In this document: positions 63,664-64,000 of the stretch, piece after piece
How the letters are laid out: the number at the start of each line of letters is the position of its first letter
Numbering within the stretch: position 1 is the first letter of the stretch
DNA from: Myroides phaeus
GTDB taxonomy: Bacteria > Bacteroidota > Bacteroidia > Flavobacteriales > Flavobacteriaceae
Assembly (NCBI RefSeq): GCF_900099675.1
Contig: NZ_FNDQ01000003.1
Coordinates: 124,001-188,000 of the forward strand
Length of the DNA: 64,000 nucleotides
Direction of reading: 5' to 3'
The notes under the pieces: model-generated
What the model was told of the DNA's origin: nothing
The model's input: the letters and a program-made list of their open reading frames with translations, nothing else
Databases searched by the model: none
Program-made: the position numbers and the translations under genes

Positions 63664-64000
63664 ATGGAGAATATAATTTTATTAGACCGCATAATTCCAA
63701 ATAAAGATTGGGCTACAGCTTTATTCTTTATAGGGTTTTCTATTATTGCATTTAATAAAACAATCTTCGGTGTACGTTTTGCTGAATTTACAAGACTTGC
63801 TGTATCAGATAAATATTTAAAAATATACAAAGACAATACTAACTTACGAAATAGTTTTACATTATCTTTTTTATTAGTACAATTATTATCTGTTACCTTC
63901 TTTATTCAAATAGTTTTAAAATCATTTGAAGTAATTCCTTTTTATACATTTACTTCCTTTTTACAAATTCTAAACTTTGCTGCAACTTTTATTATAGGAA
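63664..64000 (+). CDS. DUF4271 membrane protein, 5' part
   Basis: Partial: 112 codons to the window edge. It begins MENIILLDRIIPNKDW and has hydrophobic stretches (ALFFIGFSIIAFNK, LSFLLVQLLSVTFFIQIV, FTSFLQILNFAATFIIG). This is the start of DUF4271 membrane proteins, which in Bacteroidota often precede uroporphyrinogen-III synthase (hemD). The rest, including any hemD, lies outside. Promoter nine bases upstream. Confidence 0.75.
   Translation, partial: MENIILLDRIIPNKDWATALFFIGFSIIAFNKTIFGVRFAEFTRLAVSDKYLKIYKDNTNLRNSFTLSFLLVQLLSVTFFIQIVLKSFEVIPFYTFTSFLQILNFAATFIIG

Overview
The window reads as a chromosomal piece of a low-GC Bacteroidota, family Flavobacteriaceae. A Myroides-like genus is my guess, not something the sequence proves. 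Evidence: flavobacterial house-keeping and surface proteins (type IX secretion plug protein, DUF4296, DUF4271, OMP_b-brl_3-type receptors), and the flavobacterial promoter -7 element TAnnTTTG at the expected place before many genes. That element is specific enough here to correct several start codons.

Layout. 1-2.1 kb: 3' part of an RND efflux pump gene. 2.4-5 kb: AraC regulator, fabH, small XRE regulator, and a possible small RNA or small ORF. 5.3-10.1 kb: two tandem paralogous TonB-type outer-membrane receptors. 10.2-16.1 kb: an SF2 helicase with membrane helices, D-lactate dehydrogenase, and an unrecognised repeat protein ending in a sliding-clamp-like peptide. 16.1-23.8 kb: a compact leftward cluster (SEL1-repeat protein, HSP90-family ATPase, three paralogous ~355-residue proteins); this is the best candidate for an undescribed system. 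24-26.1 kb: LolC/E-type permease, rbfA, methylmalonyl-CoA epimerase. 26.1-32.9 kb: two identical tRNAs (CAT anticodon), then a decayed accessory region: thioredoxin lipoprotein, broken radC-like gene, AlbA_2/HATPase protein with surrounding repeats, frameshifted HEPN-like gene, a structured attC- or MITE-like palindrome, a truncated DUF6236-like gene, and about 1.4 kb of AT-rich DNA with a possible small RNA.

32.9-64 kb is mostly core: secreted coiled-coil protein, DUF983, tRNA-Trp, AraC regulator, a YgiB/YgiC-like lipoprotein and ATP-grasp operon, pentapeptide-repeat protein, AsmA-like protein, SDR, WG-repeat protein, TonB receptor, two L,D-transpeptidases, gpmI, CoA transferase, map, methyltransferase, HAD phosphatase, T9SS plug protein, apaG, pruA, BCCT transporter plus universal stress protein, tyrS, NAD-dependent epimerase, and the GT2-pyrC-DUF4296 operon. 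The last 337 bases hold the start of a DUF4271 gene.

How genes work together: the SEL1/HSP90/paralog genes overlap or nearly touch behind one exact promoter element and probably form a chaperone with repeat-protein partners. rbfA and the permease share an operon and face mce from a shared promoter region. The BCCT transporter and the stress protein form a two-gene unit. GT2, pyrC and the DUF4296 lipoprotein are co-transcribed.
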